The notes beneath the pieces were generated by a model, which worked only from the letters and a program-made list of their open reading frames with translations, searched no databases and was not told the origin of the DNA. This document shows, piece by piece, positions 1 to 9,023 of a stretch of 64,000 nt of DNA (position 1 is its first letter; the number at the start of each line of letters is the position of its first letter). Origin of the DNA: CAVPGP01 sp963704025 (GTDB lineage: Bacteria > Actinomycetota > Thermoleophilia > Gaiellales > Gaiellaceae). The DNA lies in contig CAVPGP010000001.1 in NCBI GenBank assembly GCA_963704025.1, forward strand, positions 1,054,001-1,118,000. The letters run 5' to 3'. A program made the position numbers and the translations under genes.

Positions 1-54
1 TCACCGCCCGAGCGTACTCACCCGAAACGGCTCACCTCATGCGCGGCTCGAGAG

Positions 55-89
55 TGGGCCGTGAAGGATTCGAACCTTCGACCTTGGGA
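55..89 (-). tRNA. tRNA-Lys(CTT), 3' half (nucleotides 39-73), separated from its 5' half
   Basis: Read on the minus strand this is the 3' side of the anticodon stem, a five-base variable loop, a perfect T arm (GAAGG, loop TTCGAAT, CCTTC), the 3' acceptor strand ACGGCCC and discriminator A; CCA is not encoded. The acceptor strand pairs perfectly with GGGCCGT of the half at 5740-5777, so the two pieces come from one tRNA gene split by about 5.65 kb. The break lies just after anticodon-loop base 38. One small oddity is that pair 27-43 would be G-A. As arranged here the gene cannot give a normal tRNA. Confidence 0.9.
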
Positions 90-1423
90 TGTTCGTGCCC
101 GAGATCGCCCGCCTGTCGTGGCTCGTCGACCTTCCCGAGGGCGAAGACCTCGGAGCGAACATCGACCTCGCGATGGACGCGATCGAGGCGACGAACACCG
201 GCCTTCGCGGGGTGCTTCCGCGCGGGTACCAGAAGCTCGAGAAGAGCGTCCTGCTCGAGCTCGTCCGCCTCTTCGCGCCGCTCCCGCGGATGGTCTCCGG
301 CGACGCCTTCGGCCTCATCTACGAGTACTTCCTGGCCGAGTTCGCCGCGAACGAGGGCCGGCGCGGCGGCGAGTTCTTCACGCCGCAGTCGATCGTGCGG
401 CTGATCGTCGACGTGATCGAGCCGTTCCACGGGCAAGGTCTACGACCCCGCCTGCGGCTCGGGCGGGATGTTCGTCCACTCGGCGCAGGTTCGTCACGAA
501 CCACAGCGGCTCACCCGTCCGCGACCTCTCGGTGTACGGGCAGGAGCAGAAGGAGGGGACCGTCCCGCTCGGCCGGATGAACCTCGCGCTGCACGGGCTC
601 TCGGGCGACATCCGGCTCGCCAACAGCTACTACGACGACCTCCACGACGCGGTCGGCAGCTTCGACTTCGTCATGGCCAATCCGCCGTTCAACGTCAACG
701 GCATCGACAAGTCGAAGCTCGAGGGCGACACGCGCCGCTTCCCGTTCGGGCTGCCGCGACCCGACAACGGCAACTACATCTGGATCCAGCTCTTCGGCTC
801 GGCGCTCAACGAGACGGGTCGCGCCGGGTTCGTGATGGCGAACTCCGCCTCGGACGCCCGCGCGAGCGAAGCCGAGATCCGCCGCCGGCTGATCGAGGAG
901 CGCGCGGTCGACGTGATGATCGCGATCGGCCCGAACTTCTTCTACACGGTCACGCTTGCCGGTGACGCTCTGGTTCCTCGACCGCGGCAAGCGCGGGACG
1001 CCGCGCGAGGACACCGTGCTCTTCCTCGACGCCCGGCACACGTACCGGCAGATCGACCGCGCCCACCGCGACTTCCTGCCCGAGCAGATCGAGCTGCTCG
1101 CGAACACCGTGCGCCTCTACCGCGGCGAGGACCCGGAGTCCGTCGCCGGAAGCGAGGCAGCTCATGGCCGAGCGCTTCCCGGACGGCGTCGTACGCCGAC
1201 GTGCCGGGCTTCTGCAAGGTCGCCACGATCGCGGAGATCGAGGCGCAGGGCTGGAGCCTCAACCCGGGCCGCTACGTCGGGCGTCGCAGCCGGCGAGGAG
1301 GACGACGGCGACTTCGCCGAGCGGCTCGCGGAGCTGCACGACGAGTTCACCGCGCTCTCGGACGAGGCGGAGCTGCTCCGGCGGCAGGTCGACGCGGCCG
1401 TGCGGGGGATTCTCGAGGCGTGA
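90..1423 (+). pseudogene. hsdM: Type I restriction-modification methylase HsdM, N-terminally truncated and frameshifted
   Basis: This encodes the adenine methyltransferase subunit of a type I restriction enzyme. The first recognisable residues (FVPE, then LPEGEDLG) normally lie about 90-100 residues into HsdM, so the N-terminus is missing at the tRNA junction. The SAM-binding motif DPACGSGGMF (around 446-475) and catalytic NPPF (around 679-690) are present, as is the C-terminal helical region ending in GILEA. The protein is spread over several frames by single-base indels near 435, 490, 955, 1150 and 1285. Amino-acid conservation continues across each break, and no stop arises by substitution. 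The stop overlaps the hsdS GTG (GTGA). Confidence 0.85.
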
Positions 1424-2692
1424 GCGAGTGGCGCGACGGTGACGCTCGGCGACGTCTGGCTGAATTGAGCAACGGCGCGCAACTTCACGAAGGCGTACGT
1501 TCGAGGTCAACGGCATCCAGATCATGCGGTGTCAGGCGATCTCGGCGATCGACTATCACCCGTCTGCGGATCGGATCCGAGGTTGACCCTGGCGCAGAAC
1601 TTCTGATCGGCAGCGACTTGAGGTCAACGACCTGGTCGTCGTGCGGTCGACGGCAACCCCGGCTGGTCGGACGCTCGCTGTCGTCACCGGAGGACTCGCT
1701 GGCAGCGCACCGCTTGCACCTCGTGCGTGATCGGATGCCACAAAGGATGGACCCTCGGTTCCTGCGGCTACTCAGCTCCGTCCATGCGCACAAGGCCGTC
1801 GTGATGGCGGCAGCCAGTCGGAGCGAGCATCACGCATCTCAACGTCAGACCGTTCTGGGATCGGTTCCTGTTCTCTCCCGGACATGCGGGCTCAGCGACG
1901 AGATCGTCTCCGATCCTCGGCGCGCTCGACGACCTGATCGAGAACAACCGGCGGCGGATCGCGCTGCTCGAGCAGATGGCGCAGGCGATCTACCGGGAGT
2001 GGTTCGTGCACTTCCGCTACCCCGGCCACGAGGACGACGAGCTCGTCGACTCGCCCCTCGGCCCGATCCCCGACGGCTGGCGCGTCGGCGCTGCTCGGGA
2101 GAGCGTCATCGAGCTGCGCTACGGCAAGGCCACTCATAGCGTGAACCCGGCCGTTGGAAAGGTCAACATCCGCGTGCTCAACTCGGCATGACGAACGAGT
2201 TCCGTGTGATCGAGCTCGGCGACTATATCACGGACGAAGGCTCGCGTCGATCGAGCCAAGCTAATGCCGTCGAGGTCGACTCTCGTGCCGATCTCTGGCG
2301 CAACGCTCGGGAGGTCCGCGATCCTGGACTGAGATGTGCACGACCAGTCGGTGCGTCGGGACGATCGACGATCCACGTACTACGTGACGACGGATCTGCC
2401 GATGCATTCGTCACGGATGACGGCATCGGCGAGAGCGAGCATCGATGCGCAACAGCCGTCGACGCGGTGAATCGTCGAGCACGTGCGTCATCGTCCTGCA
2501 GCCTCCGCAGGAGCGTCGTCGCGCGTTCGACGGCACGTCGATCCGAGTTGAGCGACGAGCTCGCAGTGCTCGTCGCAACTCGACTCGGTGTCTACGAGGA
2601 TGCGCGACGCCCTCCTTCCGAAGCTCGTGACCGGCGCGATCGACGTCTCGAAGCTCGACCTCGACGCGGTCCTCGAAGAGTCGGCCGCGTGA
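1420..2692 (+). pseudogene. hsdS: Type I restriction specificity subunit HsdS, frameshifted
   Basis: HsdS selects the DNA target of the HsdM/HsdR complex. It starts at GTG 1420 (SEWRDVTLGDV once a one-base insertion is allowed for), four bases overlapping hsdM. The first target-recognition domain is hard to follow because of frame breaks. The central conserved helix is clear at about 1930-2085 (ENNRRRIALLEQMAQAIYRE, then PLGPIPDGW), followed by the second recognition domain with YGKA. The C-terminal helix MRDALLPKLVTGAIDVSKLD ends at 2692. Reading frames change at least five times. The stop overlaps the hsdR start as GTGA, so the normal M-S-R order and coupling are kept. Confidence 0.8.
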
Positions 2693-5600
2693 GCCCGGAG
2701 CGGTTCTCCGAGGACGAGCTCGTCGAGCGACCTGCGGTCGAGCTCCTCGCCGAGCTCGGCTGGGAGACCGGTCAACGCCGCGAGGAGGTGCTCGGCCCCG
2801 GCGGGACGCTCGGGCGCGAGCAGCCGTCGCGACGTCGTCCTCGAACATCGCCTGCTCCCCGCGCTGCGAGCTCTGAACCCGAGGCGCTCGGACGCCGCAA
2901 TCGAGGAGGCCGCCGCCGCGCTCTCGCGCGACCGCTCCCTGCTCGACCCGACGCGGGCGAACCGCGAGGTCTACGACCTCCTCCGCGACGGCTACCTCGC
3001 GACCTGGCGGGACGACCGCGGCGAGGAGCAGACGGCGCGGATCGCCTACGTCGACTGGCGCGATCCCGCGCGCAACGACTGGCTCGCCGCGAACCAGGTG
3101 TGGATCGCCGGGGACCTCCATACGCGGCGCGTCGATCTCGTGCTCTTCGTCAACGGGATCCCGCTCGTGCTCGCCGAGTTCAAGGAGCCGGGACGCCCGG
3201 TCCGAGCCGCCTACGACGAGAACCTCACCGACTACCGCGACACGATCCCGCAGCTCTTCTGGCCGAACGCGTTCGTGATCCTCTCGAACGGCTCGGCGGC
3301 GCAGGCTCGGCGCGACGTTCGCGCCGTGGGAGCAGTTCGGCGAGTGGAAGTGGATCGACGCGGAGGGAAACGCGGCCGCGTCGAGCTCGAGACCGCGATC
3401 CGCGGCACGTGCGAGCCGGCGCGCCTGCTCGATCTCGTCGAGAGCTTCGTCGCGTACAGCGAGCAGCCGGGCGGTCTCGTCAAGTCGCTCGCGCGCTACC
3501 ACCAGTACTTCGGCGTGAACGCGGCGATGAAGGCGCTCGAGCGGATCCGCGCGACGGGCGATAAGCAGCTCGGCGTCTTCTGGCACACGCAGGGCGCAGG
3601 CAAGAGCCTCTCGATGCTCTGGTTCACGCAGAAGGTGCTCCGCCTCGTGCCCGGCGGGTGGACGTTCGTCATGGTCACCGACCGCAAGGAGCTCGACGAC
3701 CAGCTCCACGGGACGTTCGTCGACGCCGGCGCGGTCAGCCGCGAGGCGGACGTCCACGCCGACGACGGCGGCGCATCTGCGCGAGCTGCTGCGCGCCGAC
3801 CACCGCTACGTCTTCACGCTGATCCACAAGTTCCGGCTGCGGGAGGGCGAGTCGGAGATGCCCGTGCTCTCGGATCGCAGACGACGTGATCGTCATCACC
3901 GACGAGGCGCACCGGACGCAGTACGACGTGCTGGCCCAGAACATGCGCAAGGCGCTTGCCGGACGCCGCGTTCATGGGCTTCACTGGGACGCCGCTCGTC
4001 GTCGGCGAGGAGCTCACGCGGCGGGAGTTCGGCGACTACGTCTCGATCTACAACTTCCGCGACGCGATCGCCGACGGCGCGACGGTTCCGCTCTTCTACG
4101 AGAACCGGATCCCCGAGCTCCAGCTCGTCAACGAGGCGTTCGACGAGGAGCTGAACGAGATCCTCGAGGAGGCCGAGGTCGACGACGAGGCCGAGGGCAT
4201 GCTCGTCCGGCGCTTCGCCCGCGAGGTCGCGCTCATCCGCCGGCCCGAGCGGCTGCGGACGATCGCGCGCGATCTGGTGCGGCACTTCGTCGGGCGCGGG
4301 TTCGACGGCAAGGCGATGGTCGTCTCGATCGACAAGGCGACGGCGGTGCGCATGCACGACCTCGTCCGCGAGGAGTGGGAGGTCTATCTCTCCGAGCTCG
4401 GGCGCGAGCACGACGCGCTGCCCGAGCTCGAGCGCGCCTGGCACGCAAGCCGGATCGAGCTCATGGAGACGACGGACATGGCGGTCGTCGTCAGCCAGGG
4501 CCAGAACGAGGTCGCGGATCTCGAGCGGCGTCGGGCTCGACATCCGGCCGCACCGAGCGCGGATGCTCGCTGAGCAGCTCGACGAGCGGTTCAAGGACCC
4601 TCGCGATCCGCTGCGGCTCGTCTTCGTGTGCGCGATGTGGATGACGGGGTTCGACGCGCCGAGCTGCTCGACCGTCTACCTCGACCGCCCGATGCGGAAC
4701 CACACGCTGATGCAGACGATCGCCCGCGCCAACCGGGTCTTCCCCGAGAAGGAGAACGGGCTGATCGTCGACTACATCGGCGTCTTCCGCGATCTCGAGA
4801 AGGCGCTCGCGATCTACGGGGCGGCCACGGGTGACGATCGCGTCGACTCGCCGATCCAGGACAAGGCCGCAGCTCGTCGCGGCGCCTCGGCGGAGGCGGT
4901 CGAGGCGTGCGCCGAGCTGTGCGCGCGTTACGACGTCGACCTCGACGAGCTGCGCGCCGCAACCGGCTTCGAGTTCATCGCGCTGCGCGACGCGGCGGTC
5001 GAGGCGCTCCTCGTCGACGAGAGGTGCGGGAGGCGTTCCTCGACGTCCGCCGGCGTGCGCGGAAGCTGTTCAAGGCCGTGCTCCCCGATCCGGTCGCTGC
5101 CGCCCAGCAGGGGACCGTCGCGGTGATCCGCGTGCTCGCCGAGCGGCTCCTCGACCTTGGACGCGGCGAACGGCCCGGACATCTCGGACGTCGCGGACGC
5201 GGTCGACGCGCTGCTCGACCGGTCGGTGGGAGCCGAGGAGTACGTGATCAGGGCGGCCGCCGAAGGCGTCGATCCCGACCCGCTGATCGACCTGGAGCCA
5301 GATCGACTTCGATGCGCTCGCGGCGCGCTTCGCCGGGCGGAAGCGATCCGAGACCGAGCGGCTCGCCGCGCTGCTTGCGCGATCGCGTCGATCGGCGGCG
5401 GCTCGCAGAACCCCACGCGGCACGAGCTCGTCGAGCGGATCGAGCAGCTGCATCGCCGAGTACAACGCCGGGAGTCTCAACATCGACGAGTACCTCCGTC
5501 GGCTGATCGCGCTCTCGCGCGACCTCTCGGAGGAGGAGCGGCGCAGCTGCGATCGAGGGTCTGAGCGAGGAGGAGCTGGCGGTCTTCGACCTGCTGACGA

Positions 5601-5743
5601 AGCCCGATCCGGCGCTGACGGACGACGAGCGCGAGCAGGTCAAGGGCGTAGCGAAGCGCCTACTCGCGCACGTCCACGAGAGGCTCGTGCTCGACTGGCG
5701 CCGCAAGGCGGAGACGATGGCCGACGTGCGAGTCGCGATTTAA
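2689..5743 (+). pseudogene. hsdR: Type I restriction endonuclease HsdR, frameshifted and C-terminally truncated
   Basis: This is the motor and nuclease subunit. It starts at GTG 2689 (SPERFSEDELVE). The PD-(D/E)xK nuclease signature is visible around 3130-3190 (GIPLVLAEFKEPGRP). The helicase part shows Walker A (QGAGKSLSML, about 3591), DEAH (about 3900), GFTGTPL (about 3975) and the late motif with MTGFDAP, QTIARANRVF and DYIGVF (about 4643-4790). The end (LVLDWRRKAETMADVRVAI) stops about 25-35 residues before the usual terminus. Its TAA is partly tRNA sequence, so the gene is cut by the junction. Single-base indels break the frame at least eight times. Confidence 0.85.
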
Positions 5744-5777
5744 GAGTCCCCTGCTCTACCAGCTGAGCTAACGGCCC
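5740..5777 (-). tRNA. tRNA-Lys(CTT), 5' half (nucleotides 1-38), separated from its 3' half
   Basis: On the minus strand this reads acceptor GGGCCGT, TA, D arm (GCTC, loop AGCTGGTA, GAGC), then GGGGA and the anticodon loop CTCTTAA with anticodon CTT. It then leaves tRNA sequence exactly at base 38. The missing 3' half lies at 55-89 and completes every stem except 27-43. The two halves are in the order and orientation expected of one gene interrupted by the intervening restriction-modification segment. The last bases also supply the stop codon of the truncated hsdR. Confidence 0.92.
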
Positions 5778-5826
5778 TCGAGGCAGGGGCAAGTGTAGCC
5801 ACGATGCCGCCGCGCTCGAGGGTAGG

Positions 5827-6801
5827 GTGCCGCCTGTGACGACGCAGGTCCAGCCGCGGCTTCGCCCGCTTCTGATCTGGCTCGGACTCGGTGTCACCGT
5901 CCTCTTCGGGTGGTTGGCGATCCGGGACGTCCACGCGGACCGGGTGTGGGACGCGCTCACGCGTTCGAACTATGTCTGGACGATCCCCTCCGTCCTCGCG
6001 CTGGCCCTCTCGATCGTCCTGCGGGCCGTGCGCTGGCAGTACGTCTTCGAGCCGGCGACGCGTCCCCCGTTCGAGCCCGCGCTCCGCGCGACGCTCGTGG
6101 GCTACCTGTTCAACTGCGTCCTGCCGGCCCGCGCGGGCGAGGCCGCACGCGTCCTCGCGCTGCACCGCTACGCCGGGACCTCCCGCGCGGAGGGCGCCGG
6201 AACGATCGTCGCGGAGCGGCTCTATGACGTCCTGACGCTGCTGCTCCTCTTCTTCGTGGCGCTGCCGTGGCTGCCGCACGTCGCCCGGATCCAGGTCGCC
6301 GTGACGCTCGCCGTGGCCGTCGTGCTCACGATCGCGATCGCGGCGTTCGTGCTCGTGCGCTGGGAGCACCGCCCGCTCGAGTACGTGCTCCGGCCGCTGC
6401 TGAAGCTGCCGGGGCTGTCCTCGCTCGACCCCGAGCGGCTCGCGCTCAACACGACCGCGGGCCTCGCGAGCCTGCGGCGCGGACGGCTCGCCGCCGCCGC
6501 GCTCGTGCTGACGATCGCGAGCTGGCTCGGGCTGGCGCTCTCGGCGTGGTTCGTGTTCGAGGCGTTCGACCTGCAGCTGTCCTACACCGCCGGGATCCTG
6601 GTCGTGATCGCGACAGGCCTCGCGTCGATCCTCCCGTCCTCGCCGGCGGGGCTCGGCGTCTTCGAAGGTGCGACGGTCGTCGCGCTGGGCGCGTACGGTG
6701 TCTCCCGCTCCGATGCCCTCTCCTACGCCATCGTCCTCCACGCCGTGAACTTCTTTCCCTTTCTGGTTGCGGGACTCGTCGCCTTGAGGTGGCGCCGGTG
6801 A
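5827..6801 (+). CDS. Flippase-like integral membrane protein (LPG synthase TM / UPF0104 family)
   Basis: A 324-residue membrane protein with about eight predicted helices. It has the family pattern R-A-x-R-W near residue 60, the RAGEAAR segment near 100 and a glycine/proline-rich GLASILPSSPAGLGVFEG stretch near 265. Members include YbhN/AglD-type proteins, linked to lipid or polyprenol-linked sugar transport and to the membrane part of lysyl-phosphatidylglycerol synthases. GTG 5827 is used; GTG 5836 would also fit. The stop overlaps the next gene (GTGA), a DPM1-like glycosyltransferase. Inference: the pair builds or translocates a lipid-linked sugar. Confidence 0.75.
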   Translation: MPPVTTQVQPRLRPLLIWLGLGVTVLFGWLAIRDVHADRVWDALTRSNYVWTIPSVLALALSIVLRAVRWQYVFEPATRPPFEPALRATLVGYLFNCVLPARAGEAARVLALHRYAGTSRAEGAGTIVAERLYDVLTLLLLFFVALPWLPHVARIQVAVTLAVAVVLTIAIAAFVLVRWEHRPLEYVLRPLLKLPGLSSLDPERLALNTTAGLASLRRGRLAAAALVLTIASWLGLALSAWFVFEAFDLQLSYTAGILVVIATGLASILPSSPAGLGVFEGATVVALGAYGVSRSDALSYAIVLHAVNFFPFLVAGLVALRWRR

Positions 6802-7469
6802 AGGTGAGCCTGATCGTCCCGGCGTTCAACGAGGCCGCCACCATCGGCGAGGTCCTGGACCGGATCGCGGCGCTGCCGCTCGAGACGCAGGTGATCGTCG
6901 TCGACGACGGCTCGACCGACGCCACGGCCGAGATCGCCGCCTCGCGCGGCGCCGAGGTGATCCGCCAGGCGAACCGGGGCAAGGGGGCGGCGATCCGGGC
7001 GGGGATCCCCCGAATCGAAGGGGAGATCGCCGTCATCCAGGACGCCGACATGGAATACGACCCGGCCGACATCCCCGCGCTGATCGAGCCGATCGAACGT
7101 GGCGTCGCGGACGTCGTCTTCGGCTCCCGCCTCTCGGGTGGCAAGCCGCAGCGCGCCTATCTCTTCTGGCATCTGATGGGCAACCGGTTCCTGTCGCTGC
7201 TGACGAACGTCCTCTTCAACACGACCCTCTCGGACATGGAAACGGGGTACAAGGCGTTCCGCACCGAGGTGCTGCGCGAGCTCGACCTCCGTGAGGACGA
7301 CTTCGCGATCGAGCCGGAGATCACCGGCACGGTCTGCAAGCGGAAGCTGCGGATCTACGAGCTGCCGATCGCCTACTACGGGCGGACGTACGCGGAGGGG
7401 AAAAAGATCACCTGGCGCGACGGCTTCAAGGCGATCCGCGTGCTCCTGCGCGTCCGCCTCACGCGCTGA
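6798..7469 (+). CDS. Family 2 glycosyltransferase, dolichol-phosphate mannosyltransferase type
   Basis: A 223-residue GT-A fold enzyme that would move a sugar from a nucleotide donor to a polyprenyl phosphate. It begins KVSLIVPAFNEA, has VVDDGSTDAT (nucleotide-binding aspartates) near residue 35, GKGAAIRAG near 62 and the metal-binding QDADMEYDPAD (D-x-D) near 80. The DMETGYKAFR and FAIEPEIT motifs of DPM1-type enzymes are near 155-180. There are no C-terminal membrane helices, so it is soluble or peripheral. The GTG start at 6798 lies in the stop of the flippase-like gene, so the two are translationally coupled. Confidence 0.85.
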   Translation: MKVSLIVPAFNEAATIGEVLDRIAALPLETQVIVVDDGSTDATAEIAASRGAEVIRQANRGKGAAIRAGIPRIEGEIAVIQDADMEYDPADIPALIEPIERGVADVVFGSRLSGGKPQRAYLFWHLMGNRFLSLLTNVLFNTTLSDMETGYKAFRTEVLRELDLREDDFAIEPEITGTVCKRKLRIYELPIAYYGRTYAEGKKITWRDGFKAIRVLLRVRLTR

Positions 7470-7523
7470 AGCCCCGGCGTCTGCCGAGGCTCAGCGTGGC
7501 GAGGATGCGTTGGTCTCGCCGAG

Positions 7524-7661
7524 CTAGAACGGATGGATCCGCCACGACGCGCTCAGCTTCAGGGCGTCGACGACGGGGTCGGACTCGGCCTGGCGGCTCG
7601 ACGGCTCGACGCGCGGGGCGTTCTGCTTCCGGCGCGGGGTATCGGGCTGCGTGCGCTTCAT
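7524..7661 (-). CDS. Small hypothetical protein (45 aa) coupled to the DUF4097 gene
   Basis: A short ORF too small for most predictions. It starts ATG at 7661, four bases overlapping the stop of the DUF4097 gene (ATGA), and ends TAG at 7524. The product begins MKRTQPDTPRRKQNAPR and ends ALKLSASWRIHPF. It is basic at the N-terminus and has no membrane helix or recognised domain. The coupling and lack of any gap argue that it is translated as the last gene of the regulator-DUF4097 operon. I do not recognise a function. Confidence 0.5.
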   Translation of the reverse strand: MKRTQPDTPRRKQNAPRVEPSSRQAESDPVVDALKLSASWRIHPF

Positions 7662-8494
7662 GAGTGGTGCACCTCCTCAGGCAGGGCGGCGGGTGCGCGG
7701 ACGACGCGGATGTCGCCCGAGACGGTCTTGAGACGGAGCTCGACGAGCGGCCCCTCGTCGGAGACGGGAGCGCCGGCCAGCTCCAGCTCGGAGTCGGTGT
7801 CGCCGGAGACGCTCTGCGCGTCGACCCAGACGCGCGAGCCCCGGCGGACGCCGACGGTGATGTCGCCGGAGACGGCCTGCAGCGTCACGTCCCCCCGCTC
7901 GACGGCGTCGATGCGCTGGTCACCGGAGACGGTCTGCACGGCGATTGCGGCGCCCGCGCTGCCGACGAAGACGTCGCCGGAGACGCTGTGAATCGCGGCG
8001 CCCTCGCCGATCGAGCCGACATGGACGTCGCCCGAGGCGGACTGGGCGGCGAGGCCAAGGCCGACGCGCTCGATGCGAATGTCGCCGCTGGCGGACTTCA
8101 CCGCGGCGCCCTGCGCGACGTCGTCGAACTGGACGTCGCCGGAGGCGCTCTTCACCTCGAGCGAGCCGAAGCGCCCCCGCCCGCTGACGTCGGCCGACTT
8201 CGACCGCACCTCGACCGAGGCGCCCTCCGGGCAGCGGATCCGGCAGCTGATGCCGTTGCGGCCGAAGACGATGTTCAAGAACCCGCCCGAGCGGGGGTTG
8301 ACGTCGACCACCAGCCGGTGGCCGTTGTCCACGAGCTCGACGCGAGCGTCCTCGACGGCCTGGCGCGACGCGTCGTCGTGGCCCTCGAGCTCGAGCTCGG
8401 TGACGCCCTCGGGGCCCTGCTCGATCACGATCTCGCCGGTGGGGATCCGCAGGTCGAGCTTGAGTGGGCCGGAGGTTTCGAAGGTCTGCTGCAC
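7658..8494 (-). CDS. DUF4097 beta-helix protein with eight SGD repeats
   Basis: 278 residues. The first 100 form a beta-rich lead (TGEIVIEQGPEG and similar). From about residue 105 the chain is built of units of roughly 18-20 residues, each with S/T-x-SGD-hydrophobic (SASGDV, SASGDI, SVSGDV, TVSGDQ, AVSGDI, SVSGDT, TVSGDI). This is the pattern of the DUF4097/adhesin-like right-handed beta-helix. No signal peptide or membrane helix is visible, so it is probably cytoplasmic. It follows the ribbon-helix-helix regulator gene by ten bases and overlaps the 45-residue ORF. Its biochemical role is unknown; the regulator next door suggests controlled expression. Confidence 0.8.
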   Translation of the reverse strand: MQQTFETSGPLKLDLRIPTGEIVIEQGPEGVTELELEGHDDASRQAVEDARVELVDNGHRLVVDVNPRSGGFLNIVFGRNGISCRIRCPEGASVEVRSKSADVSGRGRFGSLEVKSASGDVQFDDVAQGAAVKSASGDIRIERVGLGLAAQSASGDVHVGSIGEGAAIHSVSGDVFVGSAGAAIAVQTVSGDQRIDAVERGDVTLQAVSGDITVGVRRGSRVWVDAQSVSGDTDSELELAGAPVSDEGPLVELRLKTVSGDIRVVRAPAALPEEVHHS

Positions 8495-8504
8495 GATGCT
8501 CCTT

Positions 8505-8963
8505 TCAGCTCTGGCCGTAGCCGGTGAGGCGGCGTCCGCCGCGGCGCCCGGGGCCGGCGCCGGTGCGCGACTCGGCCGAGCGGGCGATCGCCCTCACGAG
8601 CCACGTGTTCACGGAGACTCCGTCGCGCGCGGCCGCCTGCTCCACCGACTGCTTCAGCCCTTCGGGCAGGCGCAGCGTGATGCGGGCTGACAGCTCCTCG
8701 CTGACGCCGCTGTCCGCGGAGTCGTCCTCGACGTAGACGAACTCGGGATCCTGGCCGGCGAGGCGCACCTCGACGTGCCCCGAGGGCAGCTTGCCCGAGA
8801 GCTCGAGCGCCGCCTGGGAGAGAATGTCGAGGATCCGGAGCCGTAGGGTCGACCCGAGCAGGTCGCTGAGCCGCCGGGCGACTCCGGCCGAGCGCTCGTC
8901 GCCGAGGTCCGCGACGCCGGAGAGGTCTTCCTTCAGGGAGTCGATCACGATCGAGATGTTCAT
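8505..8963 (-). CDS. Ribbon-helix-helix (Arc/HicB-like) transcription regulator
   Basis: 152 residues. The C-terminal third, about 92-128 (ARITLRLPEGLKQSVEQAAA, then DGVSVNTWLVRAIARS), is a ribbon-helix-helix DNA-binding domain. It is followed by a basic glycine-rich tail. The N-terminal 90 residues are an acidic domain I cannot name, with a short beta segment (GHVEVRLAG, EFVYVED). It is the first gene of an operon with the DUF4097 protein. The promoter directly upstream contains a perfect palindrome between its -35 and -10 boxes, so autorepression is likely. The start is ATG 8963 with almost no leader. Confidence 0.75.
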   Translation of the reverse strand: MNISIVIDSLKEDLSGVADLGDERSAGVARRLSDLLGSTLRLRILDILSQAALELSGKLPSGHVEVRLAGQDPEFVYVEDDSADSGVSEELSARITLRLPEGLKQSVEQAAARDGVSVNTWLVRAIARSAESRTGAGPGRRGGRRLTGYGQS

Positions 8964-8965
8964 CG

Positions 8966-9001
8966 TGACATCACTATGACATCATGATTGATGTCTGTCA
9001 A
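8966..9001 (-). promoter_or_regulatory. Promoter and palindromic operator of the ribbon-helix-helix operon
   Basis: On the minus strand TTGACA (8996-9001) and CATAGT (8973-8978) are separated by 17 bases. The palindrome GACATCA-TGAT-TGATGTC (8978-8995) fills that spacer, and a further TGACATCA copy lies at 8966-8973. The -10 box is only about ten bases from the ATG, so the transcript would have almost no leader. Repeated half sites in tandem suit cooperative binding by the regulator encoded just downstream. Confidence 0.75.
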
Positions 9002-9023
9002 ATGTCGCGCTAGTGCAGGCCGT

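Larger units (their letters stand above)
90..5739 (+). mobile_element. 5.65-kb type I restriction-modification segment inside tRNA-Lys
   Basis: The segment runs from one tRNA-Lys half to the other and holds only hsdM, hsdS and hsdR, all rightward. Both outer genes are incomplete at the junctions: hsdM starts deep inside its N-terminal domain and hsdR stops just short of its usual C-terminus. No integrase, transposase, terminal repeat or target duplication is visible, and the tRNA is not rebuilt as tRNA-targeting integrases would do. The interior carries frequent one-base indels, unlike the flanks. It is either an unusual insertion later truncated at both ends or, more likely, a chimeric join of a low-coverage read. 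I call it a mobile element only in the sense of inserted DNA. Confidence 0.5.

Noticed and set aside
90..5739. Group I or II intron in the tRNA-Lys anticodon loop
   Set aside because: The position is right for a group I intron, but protein-coding hsd sequence runs to both edges, leaving no room for an intron core.
5740..5830. Integrase attachment site at the tRNA
   Set aside because: No direct repeat of tRNA sequence at the other end and no integrase gene; the tRNA is broken rather than rebuilt.
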